Below are positions 18,747 to 27,623 of a DNA stretch of 64,000 bases, piece after piece. The translations under genes were made by a program, and so were the position numbers. Numbering within the stretch: the first letter of the stretch is position 1; each line of letters opens with the position of its first letter. A model generated the notes under the pieces. That model searched no databases. It was not told the origin of the DNA and saw nothing but the letters and a program-made list of their open reading frames with translations. The stretch comes from Micromonospora sp. WMMD1155 (lineage in GTDB: Bacteria > Actinomycetota > Actinomycetes > Mycobacteriales > Micromonosporaceae). The stretch is from NCBI RefSeq assembly GCF_029581275.1, contig NZ_CP120742.1, positions 7,280,428 through 7,344,427 on the forward strand, written 5' to 3'.

Positions 18747-20504
18747 TGGGCCAGTTCCGCCTCCAGTGCCGCACCCGCCCGCTTGGATGTTGCCACGTAG
18801 TGGCCGATGTCGGAGAGGAGTAGAAGCTCGTGAGGGATACCGCGAGCCTCCAGTTGATCGGCAAGCTCCCGTACGTCCTCGGCCACGGCCACTTCATCGG
18901 CAGTGCCGTGAATGAACAGCACAGGTCGCTGAACGGCAGCGGCATCGACTCGCCCGGCGCCGCCGCGAAGCCGCATAGCGTGCGCACGCTGGAATCGGGG
19001 CACAGTCTTGGTCCACCGGTCAGGATCCACGATCGCTGAAACGGCGGTGGCAGCAGCGAATGGACCATCCTGCGCCACCGCGTGCAGCGCGGTGTATCCG
19101 CCGGCGCTGGCACCGCGGATGAAGACCTGTCCGGGAAAGGGCTTGTCCTGCCGTCAGGATCTGGTTCGCCACTGCTGCGCAGTCGTCGACGTCGTCCAGG
19201 CCCCACCGGCCATACAGGGATTCCCGGAAGGCTCGGCCGTACCCCGTGCTGCCGAGATAGTCCACGTCTACGATAGCGAATCCACGACTGGTGAAGAACT
19301 GCGCCTGCCAGTCCAGGCGCAGCAGGCAGGATGCGGTTGGCCCAGGGTGTGCCCGAACGATCACGGGAGCCCGCCACGACGCCGGTGCGCCCGTCGGTGG
19401 ATACACCAGCGCCAAGATCTCACGACCATCTTTGACGCGGACCCGCAGCTCTGTCGGCGTCGACACCTGCACCCGGGCAAGCCCGGCATGCTCCGATCGG
19501 GCAAGCACCTCCACCTGCGGGTCGTCATCGGCTAGGTCAACGAGCGCAATCTGGGGCGCCGCCGTTGGTGACGAACCGATCAACGCCACCGCCCTACCCA
19601 GCGCGGCCAGATAGGGCTTGATCGACGTGTACGGCAGATCCACCTGTCGGACGGCGCCGCAAGTGTCGATGACAACGAGTCGGTGTCGCGGCCCCTCCTG
19701 CACTGCCACGACGATTCGCCCGTCGTCGAGGAAGTCGTATGACGCGTAACCCAGCTCCCACGGCTCTGCGGCGCACTCGCCGGCGATGGATGCCACCGCC
19801 TCGACCTTGTCTCCATTCCAGCGGAACAGATTCCACCAGCCGCTGCGGTCTGACATGAAGTACAACGCGCCATCGGGTCCCCACCGAGGCTCGATCGCTG
19901 ACTCGTCGGCACCGCCGGCGACCTTGACCGGTGCCTCAATGCGCCCATGTGATGAATAGGGCGCCACCCATACCTCGCAGGCATCCCAAGGCATGTCGCG
20001 CTCGCTCCATGCACACCAGGCCAGGGAACTCGGACCTGGCCTTGGTGCGCTCAGGAAGCCTCTGCTCGCGACGAGGGTTCTCAGCTGTCGTGCACCCGTA
20101 AGTGAGAACGCGATCAACTCGTCGCCGTGGTCCGACTCTCGCACCGCCAGCAACTCGCCGTCGCCGAGCGTCAGATCTCCCAAGGACACCCGGCTGACCA
20201 GGTCGAACTCACCGCCATGACGACCCTCGTACAGGCCACCTTCGCCGACACACCACAACGACTCCCCGGCGACGGCGAAAGACCCACCACCGTACGCGTG
20301 AACGGTGTTGATGACGTTGAATCCCCCCGGGCTGGCATCGAGCTTGCCCTCGCCGGCCCGCCAGCGCGTCAACGTCGTGACCCCACCAGCGTCCGGACGG
20401 GTTTCCAACCAATAGAGCATGCCGTCAGAGACACGAAGCTGGTCGTAGCTGACAGACGCGCTGACAGCGTCTGCCAACGAGACGGCGGCGTCAGGATCCG
20501 CCAC
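18680..20504 (-). pseudogene. Prolyl oligopeptidase (S9) family protein, frameshifted
   Basis: Two reading frames together make one S9 peptidase of about 600 residues. The first (20504 to about 19150) gives the beta-propeller-like domain and the start of the hydrolase, up to DDVDDCAAVANQILTAG. The second (about 19150 to 18680) resumes with PFPGQVFIRGASAGGYTALH. All three catalytic residues are in the second frame: Ser in GASAGGY, Asp in HGTADEV and His in DIGHYV. The shift lies within about 19120-19160, so the upstream product has no active site. GTG at 20504 has AGGAGG 9-10 nt upstream. It may be a real inactivating mutation or a sequence error. It shares its promoter region, with the second dyad, with the permease gene. 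Confidence 0.78.
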
Positions 20505-20669
20505 TTGCACGGCCCTCCTCGAACAACTCTGGCATGTCCCCGCCCGTCGCCGGACCGGCCGGGGCGAGTGTCCCTCGGACATCGGCGACTCTACGCCGGG
20601 CTTACCTGCCCCGGCCGGACATCTCCTGCCGAGCTGCCCGCTGGCCGGTTCGCGCGCAGAGCCCTCTCC

Positions 20670-20694
20670 ATGCGGACAACTCCTCTGTCCGCAT
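20670..20694. promoter_or_regulatory. Dyad operator ATGCGGAC-N9-GTCCGCAT, copy 2
   Basis: Exact copy of the 8-bp arms and 9-bp spacing seen at 17147-17171, with a different spacer sequence. It lies in the 330-bp region (20505-20834) between the divergent S9 peptidase and APC permease genes, 141 bp before the permease start and 166 bp before the peptidase start. The near-equal distance to the rightward gene in both places (141 and 145 bp) supports a functional site. Nothing else is recognised in this interval. Confidence 0.7.
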
Positions 20695-20834
20695 TTCCGG
20701 TATCGACCCGGCCAACCATTCCGAGCGACCCTCTCGAGGTGGAAAGGCCCCGCAGGTCTGACCGGCAGCGACTGTCCCGCCCGAACAAATACGAGATGAT
20801 CGGAATGGCTTCGATGCAACTGCAAGAGGAATTG

Positions 20835-22220
20835 ATGCGTTACGGCTACCGCCAGGAATTGAGCCGCCGTTTGCGTTTCCGGGACCTGCTTGCCTACGGC
20901 CTGGTGTACATGGTGCCGATCGCGCCGATGGCGATCTTCGGCAGCGTGTACGCCGGCTCCGGCGGGATGGTGGCACTCGCATACGCGGTCGGTGTCGTGG
21001 CGTTGGTGTTCACGGCGCTCTCGTACGCGCAGATGGTGAAGGCGTTCCCGATGTCGGGCAGCGTCTACAACTACGCCGGGCGCGGCATCAGCCCGCCGGT
21101 CGGGTTCCTCGCCGGCTGGGTGATCCTCCTGGACTACGTCCTCGTACCGGGGCTGTTGTACCTGGTGGCGTCAGTGGCGATGCACGCCACGGTTCCGTCG
21201 GTGCCGGTCTGGTTGTGGCTGCTCGGCTTCGTCGCGGTCAACACGATCGTCAACTCGGTTGGCATCCGCATGACGGCGGCCGTCACCCGGGTGATGCTCG
21301 TCGGCGAGCTGATCGTCTTGGCGGTCTTCCTAGCCGTCGCCGGCTGGGCCCTCGCGACCGGGAAGGGCCGGTTCAGCTGGGACGCGTTCTACAACTCCGA
21401 CACGTTCACCTGGTCTCTGGTGGCGGGAGCGGTGTCGATCGCCGTGCTGTCCTTCCTCGGTTTCGACGGCATCTCGATGCTGGCCGAGGAAACCAAGGGC
21501 GGCTCCCGGCAGATCGGGCGCGCGATGGCCGCGGTCCTCGTACTGGCGGGTGTGCTGTTCGTCGCGCAGACGTGGCTGGCCGCGATGCTCGTCCCCCAAC
21601 CGGGCAGGCTTCTCGTCGAGGGTGATCCGAACGGGACCGCCTTCTACGACGCCGCCTCCATGGCTGGCGGGGGGTGGCTGGCGACGGTGTGCGCGGTCGC
21701 GACGGCGATCGCGTGGGGGCTGCCGAACTCAATGGTCGCGCAGGTCGCCACGTCTCGGCTGCTGTACGCGATGGCCCGGGACCGGCAGCTGCCGGCATTT
21801 CTGGCGAAGGTGTCGATCCGGCGTAACGTGCCGATCAACGCCACGCTGCTCACCGGCGCGGTGTCCCTGGCGCTGGGCCTGTACATGGCTACCCGTGCGG
21901 ATGGGATCACCCTGCTGTCGTCGCTGATCAACTTCGGGGCGATGGTCGCGTTCCTCGTCCTGCACGTCTCCGTCGTGGTGCACCACCTCATCCGGGAGCG
22001 CAGCGGTAACTGGTGGGCGCACCTGGTCATGCCCGCCGTCGGCTTCACCATCTTGGTGTGGGTGGTCGTCAACGCCAACATCGCCGCCCAGCGCCTCGGC
22101 CTGGCCTGGCTCACCCTCGGGATGGTCGTTCTGGCCGGCCTGTACCTGTCCGGCCGCCGGCCTGCCCTCTCGGGGTTGGCGCCCGCGCAGCCGCAGGCAC
22201 GTCACGTGGAGCGGGTGTGA
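20835..22220 (+). CDS. APC-superfamily amino-acid permease
   Basis: This inner-membrane transporter has about 461 residues and 12 predicted hydrophobic helices. The first is preceded by RLRFRDLLAYGLVYMVPIAP, the usual N-terminal signature of the amino acid-polyamine-organocation family; GFDGISMLAEETKG is the conserved loop after the sixth helix. ATG at 20835 is chosen because AAGAGGA lies 4 nt upstream; ATGs at 20796 and 20814 are in frame. The frame is open further upstream but there shows no coding character. The stop overlaps a GTG start of the acetamidase gene, so uptake and hydrolysis of a small amide or amino-acid derivative may be coupled. The substrate is unknown. Confidence 0.88.
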   Translation: MRYGYRQELSRRLRFRDLLAYGLVYMVPIAPMAIFGSVYAGSGGMVALAYAVGVVALVFTALSYAQMVKAFPMSGSVYNYAGRGISPPVGFLAGWVILLDYVLVPGLLYLVASVAMHATVPSVPVWLWLLGFVAVNTIVNSVGIRMTAAVTRVMLVGELIVLAVFLAVAGWALATGKGRFSWDAFYNSDTFTWSLVAGAVSIAVLSFLGFDGISMLAEETKGGSRQIGRAMAAVLVLAGVLFVAQTWLAAMLVPQPGRLLVEGDPNGTAFYDAASMAGGGWLATVCAVATAIAWGLPNSMVAQVATSRLLYAMARDRQLPAFLAKVSIRRNVPINATLLTGAVSLALGLYMATRADGITLLSSLINFGAMVAFLVLHVSVVVHHLIRERSGNWWAHLVMPAVGFTILVWVVVNANIAAQRLGLAWLTLGMVVLAGLYLSGRRPALSGLAPAQPQARHVERV

Positions 22221-23044
22221 CCGGCATGGACACGTTCACCTACCGGCCCGCCCGGGACGAGTTGGCGTACACCTTCGGCGGTCGGATGCCGGTGGCGCAC
22301 GTGCGCGGCGGGGACGTGTTCACCGTCGTGACGGAGGACTGCTTCGGTGGTCTCGTGAGAGGGCCGGCGGACCTACCGTCGCAGGTGTGCCGCATGCCGT
22401 ACCTCAATCCGGTGTCCGGGCCATTCTTCGTCGAGGACGCCGAGCCTGGCGACACCCTTGCCGTCCACCTCGCCGCTATCGTCCCCGCGCGGGACTGGGG
22501 TGTGTCCTCGACGTTCCCACATTTCGGGGCACTGACGTCCACCTCCCACACCGCCACCCTCCAGCCGCCGCTTCAGGAGCGGGTGTGGGTGTACGGCATC
22601 GACCGGCAGGCCGGGACCGTCCGGTTTCAGGCCACGCGCAGCGACCACATCGTGGACCTGCCACTGGACCCGATGATCGGCACGATCGGTGTCGCCCCCG
22701 GTGCGTTCGAGGCCCGCTCCACACTCGTGCCCGACACCCACGGCGGGAACCTCGACACCCCGCACCTGCGCGCCGGCACCACCCTCTACCTCGGTGTGAA
22801 CGTTCACGGGGCGATGCTGGCCCTCGGCGACGGGCACGCCCGCCAGGGCGAGGGCGAGGCCTGCGGCGTAGGCGTGGAGATCGCCACGACCACCACCCTC
22901 GCCATCGACGTCATCAAAGGCGTCACCACACTCCCGCCCCACCTCTCGGTGGGGCGTGCTCGAAAGCGGTTGGGAGGCGCCGCCCGCACGAGCGGGGACC
23001 GTGGAAGCACTGCTCCTTCCACACCGGGTTCGGTTTCGTGGTGA
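22217..23044 (+). CDS. Acetamidase/formamidase family protein with abnormal C-terminus
   Basis: This 275-residue protein of the FmdA/AmdA family hydrolyses short amides to acid and ammonia. Family features include MPYLNPVSGPFFVEDAEPGD, DPMIGTIGVAP, PDTHGGNLD and the metal-site region LGVNVHGAMLALGDGHARQGEGEA. After AIDVIKG (about residue 237) the family similarity stops; the usual last 60-70 residues are replaced by low-complexity sequence that passes through a strong hairpin (22935-22956). The gene is therefore probably 3'-truncated. GTG at 22217 overlaps the permease stop (GTGA) with GGAG upstream; ATG at 22226 is the alternative. Activity of the shortened protein is doubtful. Confidence 0.82.
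   Translation: MTGMDTFTYRPARDELAYTFGGRMPVAHVRGGDVFTVVTEDCFGGLVRGPADLPSQVCRMPYLNPVSGPFFVEDAEPGDTLAVHLAAIVPARDWGVSSTFPHFGALTSTSHTATLQPPLQERVWVYGIDRQAGTVRFQATRSDHIVDLPLDPMIGTIGVAPGAFEARSTLVPDTHGGNLDTPHLRAGTTLYLGVNVHGAMLALGDGHARQGEGEACGVGVEIATTTTLAIDVIKGVTTLPPHLSVGRARKRLGGAARTSGDRGSTAPSTPGSVSW
22935..22956 (+). terminator. Hairpin inside the degenerate 3' end of the acetamidase gene
   Basis: Perfect 9-bp stem CGCCCCACC / GGTGGGGCG with a TCTC loop. It lies just after the last recognisable family residues, so it may be a terminator brought in by the rearrangement that cut the gene. Confidence 0.5.
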
Positions 23045-23226
23045 GCACGGACCTAAAGCCGGACCGAGTCACCACCCGTACCGGGCGGCGCCCGAGACCG
23101 CTCGCGCACCCCGGCTGGCATGTCGGAGGGGTGATCGGTCTCGTGACCGCCAAGAGCCCGTGTTGGGCCCGGTTCCCCGGGGCTGACCGGCAACGCTGGC
23201 CAACCGTCACCCAACGGGTCGCCTGG

Positions 23227-24024
23227 TCACTGGCCGGGCCACGCCCGCAGGGACGTGCGGCGAACCGGCTTGGCCGGACGGGTACGCAGCCTGACGTGGG
23301 CCAGTTCCCCGGCGCGGATGGCGTCCACCAGCCTCGACTCAGCCCGGTCGCGCCAGTGCGAGGCCAACTGTCCCGCGATGCCCCACCGGGCCGCCGCCGC
23401 CTGCACCGATGCGCCTTCCAGCCGCGTCTCGGCGATGATGTTGGCGTCGTCGGCGTCGATCACCCCGATCGCCACCGCGCGGGCCAGTACGAACTCCGGG
23501 TGATCCCACGGCTGCAGCGGGGTACGCGGCCCGGGCGGCTCGCTGTCGAAGGGTTCGGTGGTGACGTCGGCGTATCGCACCTTCAGGCCCGCCCGCCCGG
23601 CAGCGTCGAGCATGCGCGGGAGGATCCGCGGTTGGTCGACGTCCACCCGGCGCATCAGGCGGTCCCAGAAGGTCCCCAGAATCTCCGCGTCGATATCGTC
23701 GCTGTCGCCCCGGTAACCCCGCGCCAGCCCACCGGCCAAGGCCCGCAGGCCGGGCATCGCGAGGCCGACCGCCCCCAACCCCCAACCGGGGCCGTCTTGG
23801 CGCGACCGGACGACGAGTTCCCGCCAAACCAGGTCGCGGACCCCTCGCGAGGTATCCCGGTCGAGGAGGAACCGCTTCAACTCGTTCAGAGACATCAGGC
23901 GGTCCGGGCAGCCGTCGAGCTGGCAGCCGTCGAACTGAAGAGTCGTGGGCGGGTGGACGAGCAGGTCGAAAGCGCGCTGGGCGGAGTCCAATGGAGACTC
24001 GGGCCATTCGGAGAAGGAAGGCAT
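23227..24024 (-). CDS. Hypothetical protein with sigma-factor-like C-terminal helix-turn-helix
   Basis: This 265-residue protein has an N-terminal segment MPSFSEWPESPLD and a middle helical part containing LVWRELVVRSRQ. The C-terminal region (AIGVIDADDANIIAETRLEG...VQAAAARWGIAG...RDRAESRLVDAI) resembles sigma-70 region 4 or a LuxR-type helix-turn-helix. I do not recognise the family by name. ATG at 24024 has GGGAG 7 nt upstream. It runs opposite to the permease and acetamidase genes and is not clearly in an operon. It may be a transcription factor of a mobile or conjugative region (inference). Confidence 0.6.
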   Translation of the reverse strand: MPSFSEWPESPLDSAQRAFDLLVHPPTTLQFDGCQLDGCPDRLMSLNELKRFLLDRDTSRGVRDLVWRELVVRSRQDGPGWGLGAVGLAMPGLRALAGGLARGYRGDSDDIDAEILGTFWDRLMRRVDVDQPRILPRMLDAAGRAGLKVRYADVTTEPFDSEPPGPRTPLQPWDHPEFVLARAVAIGVIDADDANIIAETRLEGASVQAAAARWGIAGQLASHWRDRAESRLVDAIRAGELAHVRLRTRPAKPVRRTSLRAWPGQ

Positions 24025-24501
24025 CGCGATACTCCCGGTGTGCGGCGGGCTGCCGCCGGCGGCGGTAGCTCTCGAGGCACATCCACACACGCGCACCCAA
24101 CGCGACCCCGGCGTTCACCGATGCTCCACGACCTCAGAGATCGGCACGCGCACGTTTGTTGTCCGCAGGCCAGAACGCTGGACCGCCTGTTGGCCTCCAG
24201 GACGCCACTCTTCGCGGGACCCCGCACGGAGATCGCCGACAGGGTCTCTTTCGGCAGCTCAAGAGTGCTGTTGGCTGGCGTTGGGTAAAAATTTTGCCAA
24301 TGGGGTGCGTCCGGCTTTCCGCTGCGGAGATCGGCGCGGTTCCCCGGGAGCCTCTCTGCCGCGACAAATGTCCTCGCCGTGGCGAGACGTCCAGCCCAGC
24401 GCCCGGGGTCCCACGGATCTTGGTCATTCACGTACCGTGGTCCTACCTCGCCGTGGCGGGCGAATTACGGAAAGCGTTGACGAGCAGGAGGCCGGGGGCG
24501 A
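24025..24501. other. Intergenic region without recognised gene
   Basis: 477 bp between two divergent genes. No frame shows convincing coding character. A short A/T-rich block at about 24286-24299 (GGTAAAAATTTTGCC) is unusual for this GC content and could be a promoter element. No repeat or hairpin is clear. Confidence 0.4.
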
Positions 24502-25164
24502 ATGCAGCACGGCAGCAGGCGTGAACGCCCCGAACTGGCAAGCCTGGATTTCCTGGGCGACGATTCCGTCCTGCGCGAGCAGGCCGATCGTGCGCTGCGC
24601 GAGACGGGACGTGAGCTGCGAGCCGCGGACTGCTCCGGAGCGGACCACTCCGGCTCCGTCCGCGTGGTGGTCGACACCCAACGAGAGGTCTCGGCTGTCA
24701 CGATCGCTCGCGACTGGCGCAGCCGCCTCGGCCCCAGCGGGTTCGCCGATGCGCTCTTCGAGGCGTACGCCGCCGCCGTGCAGGCTGCCCTCGAAGCGGC
24801 GGCGCTCCTTCATCTACAGACGCAGGAGAGAGATCCTGCGGCGTCGGGTCAGGAGCCGCTCGACAGGAGCCCCGATCGGGACGTCGACGAGTACACGTGG
24901 CTGCGCGACACCTGGCGAACACTGTCCGACCTCGACGCGGATTTGGACGCTGCGGCGCGGCGGACCACGCGGACGGACGAGTCGAGCATGTCGAGCCCAA
25001 ACGGCTGCCTGACATTGCGCATCCGCGGAGGCGGCATCATCGGCATCACCGGCGACGTCCGGCGGATCGCACGGGCAGACGCGGGCCAGTTGCAGTTCGA
25101 GGCCCGTTCCCTCTTCCGCGCGTTCGAGCTGGCCCGCGCCGGACGGACTGGACTCGTGAGGTAG
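24502..25164 (+). CDS. YbaB/EbfC-like protein of an ESX-type gene set
   Basis: This 220-residue protein resembles YbaB/EbfC-type proteins often found beside WXG100 genes in actinobacteria. The N-terminal half has a helix, a beta segment SVRVVVDTQREVSAVTI and a second helix GFADALFEAYAAAVQAALE; the C-terminal half is polar and ends in a short basic tail. No signal or membrane segment is seen. ATG at 24502 follows a G-rich site. It precedes two small ESX-type proteins by 4 bp and 0 bp respectively, forming a three-gene operon. DNA binding is possible by family analogy, but a role as secretion accessory is equally likely. Confidence 0.6.
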   Translation: MQHGSRRERPELASLDFLGDDSVLREQADRALRETGRELRAADCSGADHSGSVRVVVDTQREVSAVTIARDWRSRLGPSGFADALFEAYAAAVQAALEAAALLHLQTQERDPAASGQEPLDRSPDRDVDEYTWLRDTWRTLSDLDADLDAAARRTTRTDESSMSSPNGCLTLRIRGGGIIGITGDVRRIARADAGQLQFEARSLFRAFELARAGRTGLVR

Positions 25165-25168
25165 TGAG

Positions 25169-25486
25169 ATGGCTGACCTGAACGTCATCACCGATTCGCT
25201 ACGCGATGAGGGAAGTAAGTGGCTGACGCTGTCCGACCGCGTCGCCGCCATCAAGGTCGCTGCAGAGCAGCTCCACCTCGACCCGTCGGCCTTCTTCATC
25301 GGTGACGCGAACGTCGTCGTCCACTCGCTGGCATACAGGGATTTCCACACCTTCATGGTCGGCGTCCTGGATGGGGCGGTGACCGAATTCGAACAGGTGG
25401 GTAAGGCCCTGCGGCATATCGCCGACGAGTACGACCGGGCCGACGAGGTCGTCTCACTGGACCTCAACAAGATCTACAAGGCCTAG
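25169..25486 (+). CDS. WXG100/EspC-like small helical protein
   Basis: This 105-residue, mostly helical protein is the size of type VII secretion substrates or their partners. It lacks a clear WxG but has a helix-turn-helix hairpin layout (VAAIKVAAEQLHL... then VTEFEQVGKALRHIADEYDRADE). The C-terminal ALRHIADEYDRAD resembles the EspC/WXG100 tail with a YxxxD/E-like export signal. It sits between the YbaB-like gene and a larger WXG-type gene; its stop codon overlaps the next GTG by one base. It probably forms a heterodimer with a neighbour for ESX export (inference). Confidence 0.65.
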   Translation: MADLNVITDSLRDEGSKWLTLSDRVAAIKVAAEQLHLDPSAFFIGDANVVVHSLAYRDFHTFMVGVLDGAVTEFEQVGKALRHIADEYDRADEVVSLDLNKIYKA

Positions 25487-26277
25487 TGACCCAGCGCGCG
25501 ACGTTCGGAGAGGGCACGGAGCACCCCATGCAGCCAGGCACCACTGATCTCGAGTACGGGGAACCGTTCAACAAGGCGTTCGACCACATCCGCTCCGGCA
25601 TCGACACAGCGATCGCCAAGTTCAATGAGATCGTCGAGCAGGTACAGCAGTGGAAGTGGCTCCTCGGACCCGCAGCACTCTTGTGGATCAAGCACAGCCT
25701 GGACAGCACCAAAACGGCACTGAACGCCGTCCTCGACCGCGTCGAGCAGGCCCTGGAGCATCAACTGCCGGTGCTCTCGCTGATCGAGGTCAGCTTCCGC
25801 TGGGTCAACGACGTGAAGACCCCGGTCTCCGAGCTTTCGTCCGCCACCACCGACCCCGCCAACGAGAACCTGCCCAAGTGGACCGGCGACGCCGCGAGTG
25901 CCTACAACGCCAAGGCACTCAAGCAGAAGGCCGCGGTCGACGAGTCCGTCGTCAAGTCCGAGTTCATCAGCCAGTGGCTGTTCACGATCGCCAAGGCGAA
26001 CGTCGACTACGCCGTAGAACTCGCGAAGATCGTGACGGGCCTGGTCGGCAAACTGGTACAGGCAGCCGGTGAAGGGGGAACCGTCATCGACCTACCGTGG
26101 GCCATCTCCACCCTCGCCGAGTCGGTCGGAGAGCTGGTCACTGCCGGCCTGGACGTTCTGCTCACCATCGGTCAGCGCTTCGTCGACGCGCTGGGCAACG
26201 TCCGGGACATCGCGACGCAGGTCGGCGATCATTCGAAGCTGCCCGGGGGGCGGTGGCCGGAGGCCGTCCGGGGATGA
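25486..26277 (+). CDS. Large WXG-type ESX substrate-like protein
   Basis: This protein is 263 residues from GTG 25486 (TAGTG overlap), or 249 from ATG 25528, which has CGGAG 6 nt upstream. The centre carries a WTGDAASAYNAKAL motif (WxG, about residues 133-146) flanked by long helices, and the C-terminal half has two hydrophobic helices (ELAKIVTGLVGKLVQAAG; TAGLDVLLTIGQ). No signal peptide is present. Length exceeds the 100-residue WXG100 norm, as in LXG-type or fused substrates. Co-transcription with the small partner upstream suggests type VII export. The gene converges on the lipoprotein gene. Confidence 0.7.
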   Translation: MTQRATFGEGTEHPMQPGTTDLEYGEPFNKAFDHIRSGIDTAIAKFNEIVEQVQQWKWLLGPAALLWIKHSLDSTKTALNAVLDRVEQALEHQLPVLSLIEVSFRWVNDVKTPVSELSSATTDPANENLPKWTGDAASAYNAKALKQKAAVDESVVKSEFISQWLFTIAKANVDYAVELAKIVTGLVGKLVQAAGEGGTVIDLPWAISTLAESVGELVTAGLDVLLTIGQRFVDALGNVRDIATQVGDHSKLPGGRWPEAVRG

Positions 26278-26289
26278 CCGACGAGGGCA

Positions 26290-26919
26290 TCACACCGTGG
26301 GTACGGCCGCCTGGGTCGCTTTGAGCAACGTCAGCGCCTTCGACGCGAGTGTTTCGGTGGCGGCGTATGAGGTTCCGCCGACGGCCAACCAGACCTTCAC
26401 CACCAGGTTGCCCGTGCGCGCGCGGACCATGTACTCGGCGTACTTGAAGCCAGGCTCGGACCGCCGTGTGAAGGCCTCGGCCTCGTCGCCCACGCCGGTG
26501 ATGACGCCGGCGGGAGTCATCACCGTCACCTGCGCCGTGGCCCGGTAGAGCAACCGAGCCTCCTGCTCACTGACAGGCGTGGACGCCTCCACCCGCAGAT
26601 TCGCCTGATACCCGTCCTTCGTCCGCATCTCGAACAGACACGACGCACCCGGCTGCCCCAGCGGCGGCTTCGGATCGGTACGGGCCACCGTCAGGGACAG
26701 CTCCGCCAACGGCCGAAGATCAGTACGCTTGCACAACTCCAGATCCTGAGCGCGATAGCTGGGGCCGGCCGAGGCGGTAGGCGCGGTGGAGGCAACGCTG
26801 CTCGTGGCCGGCCCGGCCGTCGGCGCACTCAGCGGAGCCGAGGCACCGTCACAGGCGGCAGCGGCGAGCACCGCAACGAGCGCCACGACAAGACGAGAAA
26901 CACCGGCCAGCGCAGACAC
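26290..26919 (-). CDS. Secreted lipoprotein of unknown function
   Basis: This 209-residue protein has an N-terminal signal peptide ending in the lipobox LAAAAC (Cys about residue 23) and a Ser/Thr/Pro/Ala-rich linker to about residue 52. The extracellular domain has two Cys (ELCKRT and ASCLFEM) that may form a disulfide. Its layout resembles the DUF3558-type lipoproteins of actinobacteria. The start is GTG at 26919. It lies 12 bp beyond the convergent WXG-type gene. It is probably anchored on the outer face of the membrane; no ligand can be named. Confidence 0.7.
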   Translation of the reverse strand: MSALAGVSRLVVALVAVLAAAACDGASAPLSAPTAGPATSSVASTAPTASAGPSYRAQDLELCKRTDLRPLAELSLTVARTDPKPPLGQPGASCLFEMRTKDGYQANLRVEASTPVSEQEARLLYRATAQVTVMTPAGVITGVGDEAEAFTRRSEPGFKYAEYMVRARTGNLVVKVWLAVGGTSYAATETLASKALTLLKATQAAVPTV

Positions 26920-26984
26920 TTCTCGAACATACCGGCTGCGCGGCTGGCAGACTGCCCGAGCGACGAGCCACTATGGTGCCGGGT

Positions 26985-27242
26985 ATGCCCGCAGCAGAGA
27001 CCCCGGAGCACATCGCCCGGACCCGCATGGTCACCGCCCGGGCGGTCCTGCAGGGCCAAGCTGATCTTCGGACGTACCCTTATCGTCTCTTGGCGGTGGT
27101 CTCCCACCACGGCGTCAGCGGCGAGAAGGTCAGCGAAGCGGTTGCTGCCGCCGAGGTCCTCGGCCAGTTCGGCTGGGACCTCGTCAACATCTCAGAGTTC
27201 GCCTCCAACAAAATCGTCTACGCCTTCCTGCGGCGACGGTGA
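26985..27242 (+). CDS. Small conserved hypothetical protein
   Basis: This 85-residue cytosolic protein has the sequence pattern of a small alpha/beta domain (PYRLLAVVSHHGVSG, then VLGQFGWDLVNISEF and a basic C-terminus). It resembles small DUF4177-like proteins only in general form, so no function is assigned. ATG at 26985 is preferred; an in-frame start at 26973 exists. It is divergent from the lipoprotein gene with a 65-bp gap. Confidence 0.5.
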   Translation: MPAAETPEHIARTRMVTARAVLQGQADLRTYPYRLLAVVSHHGVSGEKVSEAVAAAEVLGQFGWDLVNISEFASNKIVYAFLRRR

Positions 27243-27623
27243 AGATGACTCCCGGACCCTGCTGACCTGACGTGGCTGAGCAGGTGAGCGCCATCGGACC
27301 GTAGCGTTCCGTGGATCTGCTGATCGCACCACTGGCGTGTTGAGCCGCCCAGCGATCTACAGGAGGTTTAACGCTCACCCGGAGCGAGGCCCGGAGGGGG
27401 GGATGCGGTGGAACGGGCCTTCGACAGGCCAGAACCGATGGCTGTCCTTGCCCGCAGGTCGCGTTGGACGCCTGCGATCGGCCCTACGGGCCCCTTTCCA
27501 GTACGAGCACGGCGCGGTGACCGAGCAGTCGGGAGCCTCGAAAGTTTGGCGCGCGGTCAGTTGAACGCCGGAAGGGCTACGACTGCGGCATGGGTCGAGG
27601 TTGCTCCCGGCGTGCCGGACGGA
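27243..27623. other. Intergenic region without recognised gene
   Basis: 381 bp between convergent genes. Open frames here show no coding character. One weak hairpin near 27260-27290 (CTGCTGACC...GGCTGAGCAG) could act as a terminator. Nothing else is recognised. Confidence 0.4.

Noticed and set aside
22976..23002. CRISPR-repeat-like GCACGAGCGGGGACCG
   Set aside because: A single copy with no spaced repetition and no cas genes in the window. GC-rich chance similarity to type I-E repeats.
22387..24288. 633-codon plus-strand frame
   Set aside because: It runs over the acetamidase in another frame and antisense to 23227-24024, with Arg/Pro-rich shadow composition and no family motif.
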